Positions 43,897 to 52,678 of a stretch of DNA of 64,000 nucleotides are shown piece after piece; the stretch's first letter is position 1; each line of letters begins with the position of its first letter. Source of the DNA: Rathayibacter_A sp036510655 (lineage in GTDB: Bacteria; Actinomycetota; Actinomycetes; Actinomycetales; Microbacteriaceae); the NCBI GenBank assembly GCA_036510655.1, contig DATCDQ010000058.1, positions 1 through 64,000 of the forward strand, read 5' to 3'. The notes beneath the pieces were generated by a model. The model was given only the letters and a program-made list of their open reading frames with translations. It did no database searches and had not been told where the DNA came from. Made by a program: the position numbers and the translations under genes.

Positions 43897-43902
43897 TAGG
43901 GT
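43897..43902 (+). promoter_or_regulatory. -10 box of leaderless LCP gene
   Basis: TAGGGT, 5 nt before the GTG at 43908. Confidence 0.5.
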
Positions 43903-43907
43903 TCGGT

Positions 43908-45323
43908 GTGGCCATTCCTACCGAGCACCGTCGACGCCCGCGTTATCGACTGCGGCGCGCCATCGCCATCGGCGTCACCGTGGTCGTGCTCCTCCTGCTG
44001 GCCACAGGCGGCTACATCGCCTACAACTACTGGGTTCTGACCTCCCACATCACCCACGTGAACGCGCTGCCGTCGAACAAACCCAAAACAGATATCGACG
44101 GTGCGGCCCAGAACATCCTCCTGGTCGGCGACGACCACCGGCCGGCGAACGCATCGGCTGCCGAATTGGCGCAACTGGGCACAACCCAGGACGGCGGCGG
44201 CACGAACACCGACACGATGATGATTCTGCACATCCCGGCCGACGGTGCGAGTGCAACACTGATCTCCTTGCCGCGAGACTCCTGGGTCAATATTCCCGGC
44301 AACGGCATGGGCAAGCTCAACTCCGCATTCTCGGACGGAAGTCAAAGCGGCGGGGACGCCGGCGGTGCACAGTTGCTCATCGAGACCGTTCAAAACCTCA
44401 CCGGACTGACGATCGACCACTACGTGCGCATTTCGATGCTCGGGTTCTACGACGTGGCGAACGCGCTCGGACCGATCCAGGTATGTCTGAACGCGGCCGT
44501 CAATGACCCCTATTCGGGCGCGGTCTTCCCGGCGGGCGTTTCGACCCTGGATGCCCAACAAGCGCTCGCCTTCGTGCGCCAGCGGCACGGCTTGCCCGGT
44601 GGCGACCTGGACCGCGAGATCCGCCAGCAATACTTCCTCTCCGTGGAGGCGCACAAACTGCTTTCGGCCGGAACCCTGCTCAACCCCGTCGAACTGAACA
44701 AGGTACTCTCCGCGGTCGGGTCGGCCATCCAGACCGATCCGGGGCTGAATCTCCTCACGCTTGCGGCCCAACTGCACGGTCTGACCGGCAGCAAGATCAA
44801 TTCGGCGACGATTCCGATCACCGGCACACCGACGATCACGGTCAACGGATCGGATGTCTCGATCGTGCAAGTGGACACCGCGGCGATGCCCACGTTCATC
44901 CGCACAATCATGGGAACACCGGATGCCTACGCCAAGGCGACCGCCGCCTCGCCGTCGAGCGTGAGCGTCACGGTGCTCAACGGCTCCGACGCGAACGGAG
45001 TGGCCGCCGCGGCGACCGCGACGTTGAAGTCGGCCGGCTTCCGGGTCGGCACGCCCGGGGACGGATCGACACTGGCAACAACGACCATCCAATACCCGGC
45101 AGGCCAAGAGGGTCAGGCCAAGGCTGTGGCGGCGTATCTGCCGGGAGCTGCCGTGCAACAGACCGCGAGCGTGAAGACCGTCACGGTCGTCCTCGGTACC
45201 GACGGCATCCTGCCGACCGCGCCGGGCAAGAGCAGTGGCTCAAGCGCGTCGTCGACTCCGGCCCCCGCTGCGACCGGACCGGCCGGCACCCACAGCTACA
45301 GCACGGCGACCTGCATCAACTAA
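43908..45323 (+). CDS. LytR-CpsA-Psr cell-wall ligase with LytR_C domain
   Basis: 471 residues. One N-terminal helix (AIAIGVTVVVLLLLATGGYIAY), LCP domain with NILLVGDDHRP, TDTMMILHIP, ISLPRDSWVNIPG, KLNSAFSDG and FVRQRHGLPGGDLDREIRQQ, all conserved pyrophosphate-binding Arg and Asp positions. A LytR_C domain (SVTVLNGSDANGVAAAATATLKSAGF) and a Ser/Pro tail follow. Attaches polymers to peptidoglycan outside the membrane. GTG start at 43908 placed by the TAGGGT box; the longer frame upstream is antisense to menB. Confidence 0.9.
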   Translation: MAIPTEHRRRPRYRLRRAIAIGVTVVVLLLLATGGYIAYNYWVLTSHITHVNALPSNKPKTDIDGAAQNILLVGDDHRPANASAAELAQLGTTQDGGGTNTDTMMILHIPADGASATLISLPRDSWVNIPGNGMGKLNSAFSDGSQSGGDAGGAQLLIETVQNLTGLTIDHYVRISMLGFYDVANALGPIQVCLNAAVNDPYSGAVFPAGVSTLDAQQALAFVRQRHGLPGGDLDREIRQQYFLSVEAHKLLSAGTLLNPVELNKVLSAVGSAIQTDPGLNLLTLAAQLHGLTGSKINSATIPITGTPTITVNGSDVSIVQVDTAAMPTFIRTIMGTPDAYAKATAASPSSVSVTVLNGSDANGVAAAATATLKSAGFRVGTPGDGSTLATTTIQYPAGQEGQAKAVAAYLPGAAVQQTASVKTVTVVLGTDGILPTAPGKSSGSSASSTPAPAATGPAGTHSYSTATCIN

Positions 45324-45368
45324 CCGGCCCGCATCGGCGAAACGCCCGTCCCAGCAGTATGGGAGTGG

Positions 45369-45374
45369 CAAACT
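45369..45374 (+). promoter_or_regulatory. -10-like box before menC
   Basis: CAAACT, 6 nt before the menC ATG; same spacing as the TANNNT boxes but without the first T. Confidence 0.35.
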
Positions 45375-45380
45375 GAGCAC

Positions 45381-46436
45381 ATGACGCCGCCCGCCGTGCA
45401 GCCCGACCCGAGCAGTTTGCCGGATCCGACCGGTTCGCCGGAGCTTTCCGACCTGCTGGCGACCGCACGCGTCGTCTCGTTGCCGATGACCACACGGTTC
45501 CGCGGCATCACAGCGCGCGAAGCGCTACTGGTCGAGGGCACGGCTGGCTGGAGCGAGTTTTCCCCATTCGTCGAATATGCGGATGCGGAGGCTGCAGCAT
45601 GGCTTGCGGCCACGATCGACTTCGGCTGGGCCTCGCCGACACTCACGTCATCGCCCACCGCAATTCTTCGTGACCGTATTCCGGTCAACGCCACGGTGCC
45701 TGCGGTGGCCGCGGACCAGGCCGCCGGCATCCTGGCGCGTTTCCCCGGGTGCCGCACGGCCAAGGTCAAAGTGGCCGATGTCGGGCAGAGCCTAGCCGAG
45801 GACGTCGCCCGCGTGCGTGCCGTGCGGGATGCGCTCGGGCCGGACGGGCGCATCCGGGTCGACGCGAACGGGCTGTGGAATGTGGATGAGGCAGAGCACG
45901 CCATCCACGCACTCGCGGCGTTCGACCTCGAATACGTCGAACAGCCGTGCGCGACCATCGAAGAGCTCGTCGAGATCCGCAAACGCACGAAATACATGGG
46001 CGTGCCGATCGCGGCCGATGAGAGCGTGCGCAAAGCGAGCGACCCGCTGGCGGTGGCCAAGGCGCGCGCCGCAGACCTCATCGTGATCAAAGCGCAGCCG
46101 CTCGGCGGCATCCGGGCAGCGCTGCGCGTCATTGCGGATGCCGGACTGCCCGCAGTGGTCTCGAGCGCGCTGGACACGTCGGTGGGTTTGTCGATGGGTG
46201 CGTACCTCGCCGCGGCGCTTCCCGACCTCGACTATGACTGCGGGTTGGGCACGGCCGCTCTGCTCGCCGCGGACGTCACCGGCGAGCCGCTGCTGCCTGA
46301 GAACGGGTCCATCTCGGTGCGCCGGGTGGTTCCGGATGCCGAGCTCCTGACCCGCTACGCCGCGGACCCCGAGCGACGCGAGTGGTGGCTCGCGCGACTC
46401 ACCCGCTGCTTTCGTCTCCTCGCGCAAAGCGCTTAA
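45381..46436 (+). CDS. menC: o-succinylbenzoate synthase
   Basis: Enolase-superfamily dehydratase. TAKVKVAD carries the catalytic lysine, RVDANGLW and VEQP the metal ligands, AADESVRK the third acidic ligand, VIKAQPLGG the second lysine. 351 residues. ATG at 45381 with no Shine-Dalgarno sequence; a CAAACT box lies 6 nt upstream. Completes the menaquinone enzymes found in this window (menA, B, C, D, E, F, G). Confidence 0.92.
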   Translation: MTPPAVQPDPSSLPDPTGSPELSDLLATARVVSLPMTTRFRGITAREALLVEGTAGWSEFSPFVEYADAEAAAWLAATIDFGWASPTLTSSPTAILRDRIPVNATVPAVAADQAAGILARFPGCRTAKVKVADVGQSLAEDVARVRAVRDALGPDGRIRVDANGLWNVDEAEHAIHALAAFDLEYVEQPCATIEELVEIRKRTKYMGVPIAADESVRKASDPLAVAKARAADLIVIKAQPLGGIRAALRVIADAGLPAVVSSALDTSVGLSMGAYLAAALPDLDYDCGLGTAALLAADVTGEPLLPENGSISVRRVVPDAELLTRYAADPERREWWLARLTRCFRLLAQSA

Positions 46437-46464
46437 TCATCCTCGCGGAGGGCGCCTAATCATC

Positions 46465-46529
46465 CGTCGAGTCGGGGCAAAAGGTTACGCGAGTTCCCGA
46501 AATCAGTAACATATTGCCGCGACTCGACG
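46465..46529. repeat. 65-bp near-palindrome between menC and MFS gene
   Basis: Outer arms CGTCGAGTCGGGGCAA (46465-46480) and TTGCCGCGACTCGACG (46514-46529), 15 of 16 pairing, with inner arms GTTAC (46484-46488) and GTAAC (46506-46510). No T-run. Could be a terminator-like hairpin or a palindromic repeat element. Confidence 0.7.
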
Positions 46530-46631
46530 AAGGGATTGGGAATTGTTCACCCGCCCGTGCAGTTGGCATTGAGTATCGCAGGCAACGGCGCCCTGACCGG
46601 ATCCGAGAATCCTTGATGGAAAGGCCGGCGC

Positions 46632-47936
46632 ATGCCGAGGACGACACGCCCCAATTCAACACAGCAGAGCTCGACACGGCAGAGCGCGACACCACAGACC
46701 TCGACACCTCCGGCGTCGAGTAATCGCACACACATTTGGACCGCGGCGGCCGTGGTCGTTGTCGCACTGTGGGCCAGCGGATCTCCCGCGTTGGTCTACC
46801 CGCTATACGAGCGCGCGTGGGCGCTCACGCCGGCCGTCATTACGACTGTTTTCGCCGTGTACCCGGTCGTGCTGGTTGTCGTTCTGCTGGTTTTCGGCAG
46901 CATCTCGGACTACATCGGCCGACGCTCCGCGATTCTTGCAGGGCTCGCATCGATCATCGTCGGGGTGCTGATCTTCGCGCTCGCCCCGAGCGTGGGGTGG
47001 CTGTTCATCGGGCGCGTGTTCCAGGGCATCGGGGTCGGCCTTTCGCTGAGTCCAGCCGGCGCAGCACTCGTTGACTTCGATCGAACGGGCAAGCGCGCCA
47101 GTTCGATCAACACTGTCGCGATCGCCGTCGGCCTGACCCTGGCGACGGTCGTCGGCGGCGCTCTCGTGCAATATGCACCCTGGCCGCGGGCCTTGACCTT
47201 CTGGGCGCTGCTGGTCGTTGCCGGCACCGTCACGATCGCGGCGCTCTTTCTGCCGCGGCACGTTCGCGGAACGGAAAGCCTTGGCCGCTGGCGTCCGCGA
47301 CCAATCCGTGTCCCACGCCGATTGCGCGGCGTCGTCATGACGGCAACGTTCGCCGTGACGGTGACCTTCGCCGTCGGAGCCATCTTCATCTCCCTCGGCG
47401 CGCAGATCGTCAAAGACGTGTTGCACACCGACAACGCGCTGATCGCAGGCAGCGTCCTCGCGATTAGCGCGGCCGGCAGCGGCGCTGCCTCCATCGTCTT
47501 CCGGCAGATGCAGCCGCGCACCGCGGTCGTCGGCGGCGGACTGCTCGGTGCGCTCGCGTCCGGGCTTCTGATCGTCAGCGCTCAGCTGTCATCGCTGCCG
47601 CTGTTCGTTGTTGCGTCGGTGGTCTTCGGCGTCTCCAGTGGACTGCTCTTCCTCGGCGGACTCGGACTGATCAACGAAAACGCACCTGCACACCACAGGG
47701 CTGGAACGCTGTCGTTCGTCTACCTGATGGCCTACCTCGCTCAGGGCGTCGTCGCGGTCGGCCTCGGCGTGCTGGCCACGTCCCTCGGGTTGCGCGGCGG
47801 TCTGGACATTGTCGGACCGATTCTGGTCGCGCTCTCACTTGCAGCCAGCGTTGTTGCCGTGTCCGTGGGAAAGCCCACCTGCGGCGCCCTGACGGGCTCG
47901 CTAGCCGCCCTTCGGCAAGCTCAGGAAACGAATTGA
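46632..47936 (+). CDS. MFS transporter
   Basis: 434 residues with a Ser/Thr/Gln-rich N-terminus, then 12 helices. Motif A between TM2 and TM3 is FGSISDYIGRRSAIL, and RVFQGIGVGLSLSPAGAAL follows. Substrate not predictable. GGAAAGG lies before the ATG at 46632. The last codons (LRQAQETN) come from a CTTCGGCAAGCTCAGG-type sequence resembling fragments of dispersed repeats. Convergent with ccsB, 7-nt gap. Confidence 0.85.
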   Translation: MPRTTRPNSTQQSSTRQSATPQTSTPPASSNRTHIWTAAAVVVVALWASGSPALVYPLYERAWALTPAVITTVFAVYPVVLVVVLLVFGSISDYIGRRSAILAGLASIIVGVLIFALAPSVGWLFIGRVFQGIGVGLSLSPAGAALVDFDRTGKRASSINTVAIAVGLTLATVVGGALVQYAPWPRALTFWALLVVAGTVTIAALFLPRHVRGTESLGRWRPRPIRVPRRLRGVVMTATFAVTVTFAVGAIFISLGAQIVKDVLHTDNALIAGSVLAISAAGSGAASIVFRQMQPRTAVVGGGLLGALASGLLIVSAQLSSLPLFVVASVVFGVSSGLLFLGGLGLINENAPAHHRAGTLSFVYLMAYLAQGVVAVGLGVLATSLGLRGGLDIVGPILVALSLAASVVAVSVGKPTCGALTGSLAALRQAQETN

Positions 47937-47943
47937 GTTGAAG

Positions 47944-48975
47944 TCAGCTGCCGAGGCCGCTGTACGAGTGCAGGCCGTGGAAGAAGATGTTGACAATGCC
48001 GAAGTTGAACATCACGGCAGAGAACCCGATGATCGCCAGCCAGGCGGAGCGTGAGCCGCGCCAACCGCGGGTCGCACGCGCGTGGATGTAACCGGCGTAG
48101 ATGACCCAGATGATGAACGTCCAGACCTCTTTGGTGTCCCAGCCCCAATAGCGACCCCAGGCCTTCTCCGCCCAGATCGCACCGGCGATCAACGTAAACG
48201 TCCACAGGATAAAGCCGACGATGTTGGTGCGATACGCCAGGTTCTCTAAGGCCGCCGAACCCGGAATCGTGCCGAGGAACGGCAGCCCTTGCGGTTTGCC
48301 ATCCGCGAGCTGCGCCTCGCGGTGATTCTGGAGCAGCTGAACACCGGAGAGCGCGAAACCGACCGCGAAGAACGCGGTCGCGAGGAATGCGACCGTCACG
48401 TGGATGACCAGCCAGTACGACTGCAGTGCAGGCGGAAGCGGGGCGACCGGCACGTAATAACTGACCGTCGCGATGCCGAGCAGAAGCAGCACGAGGCCGG
48501 TCATGAAGGCGCCGAGAAAGCGCAGGTCGTAGCGGATATTGACCAGCAGGAAGATGGCAATCATGAGCACGGTGCCCATGATCGAGAATTCCCACATGTC
48601 CGACCACGGAACCCGGCCGGCGGCGAGCCCGCGCAACACCACTCCTGCCAGATGGAACACGAAACCGAGCGTGGTCAGCACGAACGCGACGCGGAGGCTG
48701 CGCGATGTCTTTCTGCGGCCCCACCGGGCCTCATCGTCGGCGCGACCGGTGGTGCGCGTCAAAGTCGTGGTACCACCGCCCGCTTGGGCGATGCTGATCG
48801 TGTCAGCACGGCCGGCGTCAGCGCGGCGTTCGACCGCGCTGGGAACCTCGGCGCTCAGAGTCTTGCGCGCACCGCGCTCCGCCAGATCCATCGCGAATGC
48901 GACGAAGGCGAGAGCGTAAATGCCCATTGCTGAATAGATGCACAGAACGGAGAACTGCGCCAGAGTATCGGTCAC
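47944..48975 (-). CDS. ccsB: cytochrome c biogenesis protein CcsB/ResC
   Basis: 343 residues, about eight helices. The haem-handling Trp-rich motif is WGRYWGWDTKEVWTF, followed by HARATRGWRG. A Ser/Ala-rich loop follows the first helix. GTG at 48975 overlaps the resB stop (GTGA) and lies 7 nt after TAGGCT, so it can be made from the operon or from its own leaderless transcript. Works with ResB to export haem and attach it to apocytochromes outside the membrane. Confidence 0.92.
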   Translation of the reverse strand: MTDTLAQFSVLCIYSAMGIYALAFVAFAMDLAERGARKTLSAEVPSAVERRADAGRADTISIAQAGGGTTTLTRTTGRADDEARWGRRKTSRSLRVAFVLTTLGFVFHLAGVVLRGLAAGRVPWSDMWEFSIMGTVLMIAIFLLVNIRYDLRFLGAFMTGLVLLLLGIATVSYYVPVAPLPPALQSYWLVIHVTVAFLATAFFAVGFALSGVQLLQNHREAQLADGKPQGLPFLGTIPGSAALENLAYRTNIVGFILWTFTLIAGAIWAEKAWGRYWGWDTKEVWTFIIWVIYAGYIHARATRGWRGSRSAWLAIIGFSAVMFNFGIVNIFFHGLHSYSGLGS

Positions 48976-50651
48976 GAGGGTAAGCCTACGCTTTGGTTTG
49001 CGGTGGCATGCGTGCTGATGAGCTCCCGGTGTTTGGTGGCGAGCGCGTCGACAGCCGCGTCGAGGCCGGGATCGTCCCCTCGGGCCAGGCCCGCGTACTC
49101 GATCCGCAGCTCGCCGTCCGGCTGACTGAGCGCCTTGACCCACATGCGCCGGCGTGGCACGAACAGCGAGGTCAACAGGCCGCCGAGGATGAGGATCGCG
49201 AACACCAGCACCCACGTCTGCGTTGGGTCGTGATGCACATCGAACGACGCGAATCGCTCAACGCTGTCCAGTGTCACCGTGCCTAATCCTCCCGGCAACT
49301 GTTCGGTGGCCCCCGGAGAGAGTTCGATCGCAGCCTGTTTGGTGCCCGGGCCGTTGAGTTTCGTCAACTTGTCCGTGTCCAACGTGTAAACCGAGACCGC
49401 TCCGCCCTCGTTGATGCCCAGGTCGCCGGAGAACACCTGAAGCGTCAGCACCGGCTTCCTCAGCGCAGGGTAGGACGACGCCAACGCCCCGGTGCTCAGT
49501 TTCTGCGCGGTCGGATAGAAGAAGCCGATCATGCCGAGCTGCTTCTTCAGCCCGTCGGGCACCTTCACGACTCCGAGCGAGGTCAGGTTGGTGTCTTGCG
49601 GCAGGAACGGCACAGCATCCTGGAACACGATGTCGCCCGCCGGATTGCGCACCGTGATCTTCGGCGCATACCCGTTGCCGAGCAGATAGATATTCGTTCC
49701 GCCGATCCCCAACGGCTCGTTCACCTTGATCGTGCGCTGTGCAGTCGCGCCGTCAGCGTTCTTCGTCGTAACGTGCGCCGTGTAGTCAAGAGGCAGCCCG
49801 AGCGCATTGGGGTTGGACTCTTCGTAGGTGACATCGAGGCTGTTCAAGGTGACCGAATACGGCGTCAACGCCTCCGTGTTCACGAACCGACCCGGGTTGA
49901 ACGAATCGTAATTCACCAGCGTGTTGACGAAGGTCTGGCCAGTCGTCACAACGCGCTGACCGGTGAAGCCGAATCCGCCCCCGACTCCGACGGCGAGCAG
50001 CACACCGAGCAAGGCGATGTGGAACACCAGGTTGCCGGTCTCGCGCAGATACCCGCGTTCCGCCGAGACGGATGCTTCGCCGTCTTTCTCGAACGTGACC
50101 ACTCGGTACCCGGAACTCTTGAGAATGCGCCGCGCCTTTTCGATCACATCATCGAGCGACAGCGCCGATGTCATCGTGGTCGTCTGGAACCCGCCCATGC
50201 GGTTCAGCCGCACCGGCGTGCGCGGAGGTTTGGCGCGCAGGGCATCCAGATGATGCTTGGTGCGGGGGATGACGCATCCGATCAGCGAGATGAACAGCAG
50301 CAGGTAGATCGCGGAGAACCAGACGGAGGTGTAGGTGTCGAAGACCTGCAGGTTCTTCAGGATCGGATACAGCTCCGGATGGTCGATCTTGTATTGCGCA
50401 ACGCCGTTCGGGTCTGCGCTGGTCTGCGGCACCAGGGAGCCGGGAATGGCTGCGACCGCGAGCAGCAACAGCAGGAACAGCGCCGTGCGCATGCTGGTGA
50501 GCTGACGCCAGATCCAGCGCAACCAGCCGACGAAGCCGAGCTTCGGTTGCGTGATGTCAGTCGCGGGTTCGACAAAGTCGATGTGGTCAGATGGCCGGTC
50601 GGAAATCGGGAAGCACCCCCTGCAGTTGGATGATCCAGTAGTTCCACACAC
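48972..50651 (-). CDS. resB: cytochrome c biogenesis protein ResB
   Basis: KLGFVGWLRWIWRQLTSMRTALFLLLLLA (in two halves), the following IPGSLVPQ, the large extracytoplasmic domain and the final helix (WVLVFAILILGGLLTSLFVPRRRMWV) are typical. The start is uncertain. The GTG at 50651 gives an odd Cys-rich leader. An ATT at 50606, 9 nt after GGGGG, would give MSDRPSDHIDFVEP, which is closer to what I expect of relatives. Overlaps ccdA either way. Partner of CcsB. Confidence 0.9.
   Translation of the reverse strand: MCGTTGSSNCRGCFPISDRPSDHIDFVEPATDITQPKLGFVGWLRWIWRQLTSMRTALFLLLLLAVAAIPGSLVPQTSADPNGVAQYKIDHPELYPILKNLQVFDTYTSVWFSAIYLLLFISLIGCVIPRTKHHLDALRAKPPRTPVRLNRMGGFQTTTMTSALSLDDVIEKARRILKSSGYRVVTFEKDGEASVSAERGYLRETGNLVFHIALLGVLLAVGVGGGFGFTGQRVVTTGQTFVNTLVNYDSFNPGRFVNTEALTPYSVTLNSLDVTYEESNPNALGLPLDYTAHVTTKNADGATAQRTIKVNEPLGIGGTNIYLLGNGYAPKITVRNPAGDIVFQDAVPFLPQDTNLTSLGVVKVPDGLKKQLGMIGFFYPTAQKLSTGALASSYPALRKPVLTLQVFSGDLGINEGGAVSVYTLDTDKLTKLNGPGTKQAAIELSPGATEQLPGGLGTVTLDSVERFASFDVHHDPTQTWVLVFAILILGGLLTSLFVPRRRMWVKALSQPDGELRIEYAGLARGDDPGLDAAVDALATKHRELISTHATANQSVGLPS
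48983..48988 (-). promoter_or_regulatory. -10 box before ccsB, inside resB
   Basis: TAGGCT on the minus strand, 7 nt before the ccsB GTG. Confidence 0.45.
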
Positions 50652-51342
50652 CGCTGACCATGAGCAGGCCGATCACGATGAGCAGAACTCCCCCGATGAT
50701 ATTGACCGCGCGGATGTGTCGGCGCAGGAAGGCAATGCCCCCGCTGGCCCAACCGAAGCCGAGCGCGATCAACAGGAATGGAACGCCGAGGCCGAGCGCG
50801 TAGAACAGGGCGAGCAACGCGCCCTGCCAGGGCGATCCGCCGCTCAGGCTCAGTCCAGAGATCGCGACGAGCGTCGGTCCGGTGCACGGGCTCCAGCCGA
50901 TGGCGAAGACAATGCCGAGGATCGGGGCGCCGGCCAACCCCATCGTCGGCCGCCAACTCGGTTGGAACGTGCGCTGGAGGAATGTGAACTGTCCGACGAA
51001 GACGAGGCCGAGCAGGATCACGACGATGCCGGCGATGCGGGTCAGCAGGTCGCGCCATTCGATCAGCCAGAACCCGACGGCGCCGAGTACGAACCCGCCG
51101 ATCACGAAGACGACGACGAAGCCGAGAACGAACAAGGCCACACCCAGCACCAAGCGGTTTCGGCCGCGTTTGTCGTCCTTCCCCGCCGCCGATCGGCCAT
51201 CGGTGAATCCGCCGACATACGCAAGATAGCCGGGCACGAGCGGCAGAATGCACGGCGAAGCAAAGGAGACGAGTCCGGCGAGAATGGCGACTGGAATCGC
51301 AATCAGAAGAGGTCCGGTGACGAGCGTGCCGACGTCGTTCAC
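50587..51342 (-). CDS. ccdA: thiol-disulfide electron carrier CcdA
   Basis: 251 residues, six helices. The two redox cysteines lie in LVSFASPCILPLVPGYLAYV and IGWSPCTGPTLVAIS. Carries reducing power across the membrane to the thioredoxin-like lipoprotein next door for apocytochrome c reduction. GTG start overlaps the stop of the upstream thioredoxin gene. 3' end overlaps resB. Confidence 0.93.
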   Translation of the reverse strand: MNDVGTLVTGPLLIAIPVAILAGLVSFASPCILPLVPGYLAYVGGFTDGRSAAGKDDKRGRNRLVLGVALFVLGFVVVFVIGGFVLGAVGFWLIEWRDLLTRIAGIVVILLGLVFVGQFTFLQRTFQPSWRPTMGLAGAPILGIVFAIGWSPCTGPTLVAISGLSLSGGSPWQGALLALFYALGLGVPFLLIALGFGWASGGIAFLRRHIRAVNIIGGVLLIVIGLLMVSGVWNYWIIQLQGVLPDFRPAI

Positions 51343-51962
51343 GACGCCGGGCCCCCGCTCACCGCATCACTGATCAGGGTGTCCAGCGTGGACGGCTGGT
51401 CGTTGATCGGGCCTTCGATCCGCGCAGCGACGCGACCCTGCTTGTCGAGAACGAGGGTCGTCGGCGTGGCGTTCGGTCGCATCGAACCGCTGAACGCGAG
51501 CTGCACCGAACCGGTCGTGGAATCGAGCACGGACGGGTAGGTGACGGAGAAGGCCTTGTCGAACGACATCACGTCATGAGCGGAGTCGCGCGTGTTGACG
51601 CCGAGGAATACCGCACCTTTGCCGTCGTATTTCTGGCTGAGCGTCTGCAGGTCCTTCGCTTCGATCCGGCACGGGCCGCACTGCGCGTACCAGAAGTTCA
51701 CGACGAGCACTTGCCCGCGGTAGCTTGACGCCGACACTGTCGCGCCGGTTTCGGTCTTGCCGGTGAAGTTGATCGGCGCACCGCGATCTGCTGCCTTCAC
51801 CTCGGTGACCCCGCTGCCTGCGATGTAGTTCTTGTTGCTGCCCGCGGCGTATTGTGCGGCAAGCGCGTCATTGCTGCAGCCCGTGAGCGCCAGCGTGAGC
51901 GCAAGTGCACCAACAACGATCGCAGCGGCGGTTCGGCGCCGCGAGGACAGGAGGTGAGCCAT
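51339..51962 (-). CDS. TlpA/ResA-like thioredoxin lipoprotein
   Basis: 207 residues. Lipoprotein signal peptide with lipobox LTGC (AAAIVVGALALTLALTGCSN), then a thioredoxin fold with WYAQCGPCRIEAKDL. Outward-facing reductase for apocytochromes, fed by CcdA. The ATG at 51962 overlaps the phosphatase stop (TGATG); the longer frame upstream is a shadow. Confidence 0.92.
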   Translation of the reverse strand: MAHLLSSRRRTAAAIVVGALALTLALTGCSNDALAAQYAAGSNKNYIAGSGVTEVKAADRGAPINFTGKTETGATVSASSYRGQVLVVNFWYAQCGPCRIEAKDLQTLSQKYDGKGAVFLGVNTRDSAHDVMSFDKAFSVTYPSVLDSTTGSVQLAFSGSMRPNATPTTLVLDKQGRVAARIEGPINDQPSTLDTLISDAVSGGPAS

Positions 51963-52597
51963 CACACAGCTCCGACGTCGGTGGCACTTGCAGCGAGAGA
52001 CGCAGCAGGTTCGGCGTAACCGACCTCGATCAAGTCTGACCCGTGACGTTCGATGGTCGTGATGCTGGACAGTGCACAGCGGCGCTTGCGCGGATCGTGC
52101 ATCAAACGCTCCCCCGCCAGCGTGAGGTGGAGGCACCAGATGGGCAATTGATGGCTGACGAGCACGGCGTCGCCTTCGTCAACGGAATCGAACGCTGCAT
52201 CGACGGCCGACCGCATCCGCTTCACGATCGCGGCATACGGCTCACCCCAGCTCGGCCGAACTGGATTGACCAACCACGGCCAGTTGATCGGATTCCGTAG
52301 CGCCTGACTCATCACGGTGCCCTCGAAGTGATTGGCCGGCTCGATCAACCGCGCATCGGTCGTGATGGGCAACTCGAACGCCGCAGCGAACGGCGCAGCC
52401 GATTCCTGTGTGCGCTGCAAGGGGGATGCGACCAATGAGACGACCGGCCTGTTGCGTGATCGGATGTCGTCCGCTGCACGCTGAGCCATCTTCTGACCGA
52501 GTTCGGAGAGCCGAAAACCGGGCAACCTGCCATACAGGATGCCACTCGGATTGTGCACCTCGCCGTGACGGACAAGGTGGACCTGGCTTGCTACCAC
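51962..52597 (-). CDS. histidine phosphatase (phosphoglycerate mutase-like)
   Basis: 211 residues. VVASQVHLVRHGEV has the catalytic RHG; LVASPLQRTQESAAPFA and VLVSHQLPIWCLHL carry the second Arg and His. Substrate unknown. Start is the GTG at 52597, 7 nt after TAGACT, instead of upstream in-frame starts. First gene of the ccs operon, an arrangement I recall from other actinobacteria. Confidence 0.88.
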   Translation of the reverse strand: MVASQVHLVRHGEVHNPSGILYGRLPGFRLSELGQKMAQRAADDIRSRNRPVVSLVASPLQRTQESAAPFAAAFELPITTDARLIEPANHFEGTVMSQALRNPINWPWLVNPVRPSWGEPYAAIVKRMRSAVDAAFDSVDEGDAVLVSHQLPIWCLHLTLAGERLMHDPRKRRCALSSITTIERHGSDLIEVGYAEPAASLAASATDVGAV

Positions 52598-52604
52598 GGC
52601 ACCC

Positions 52605-52610
52605 AGTCTA
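52605..52610 (-). promoter_or_regulatory. -10 box of the phosphatase / cytochrome c operon
   Basis: TAGACT on the minus strand, 7 nt before the GTG at 52597. Confidence 0.55.
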
Positions 52611-52664
52611 CGGAAGGCCCGCTGGTGAATTCGCCGAGAGCCCGCAGGTGTTCCACCGCGCCGG

Positions 52665-52670
52665 TAGGCT
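52665..52670 (+). promoter_or_regulatory. -10 box of aspartyl-tRNA synthetase gene
   Basis: TAGGCT, 8 nt before the GTG at 52679. Confidence 0.5.
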
Positions 52671-52678
52671 TGATGCCC

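Noticed and set aside
47905..47936. CTTCGGCAAGCTCAGG at the end of the MFS gene as a full repeat element
   Set aside because: Only a short fragment resembling known dispersed repeats; no second copy seen in this window.
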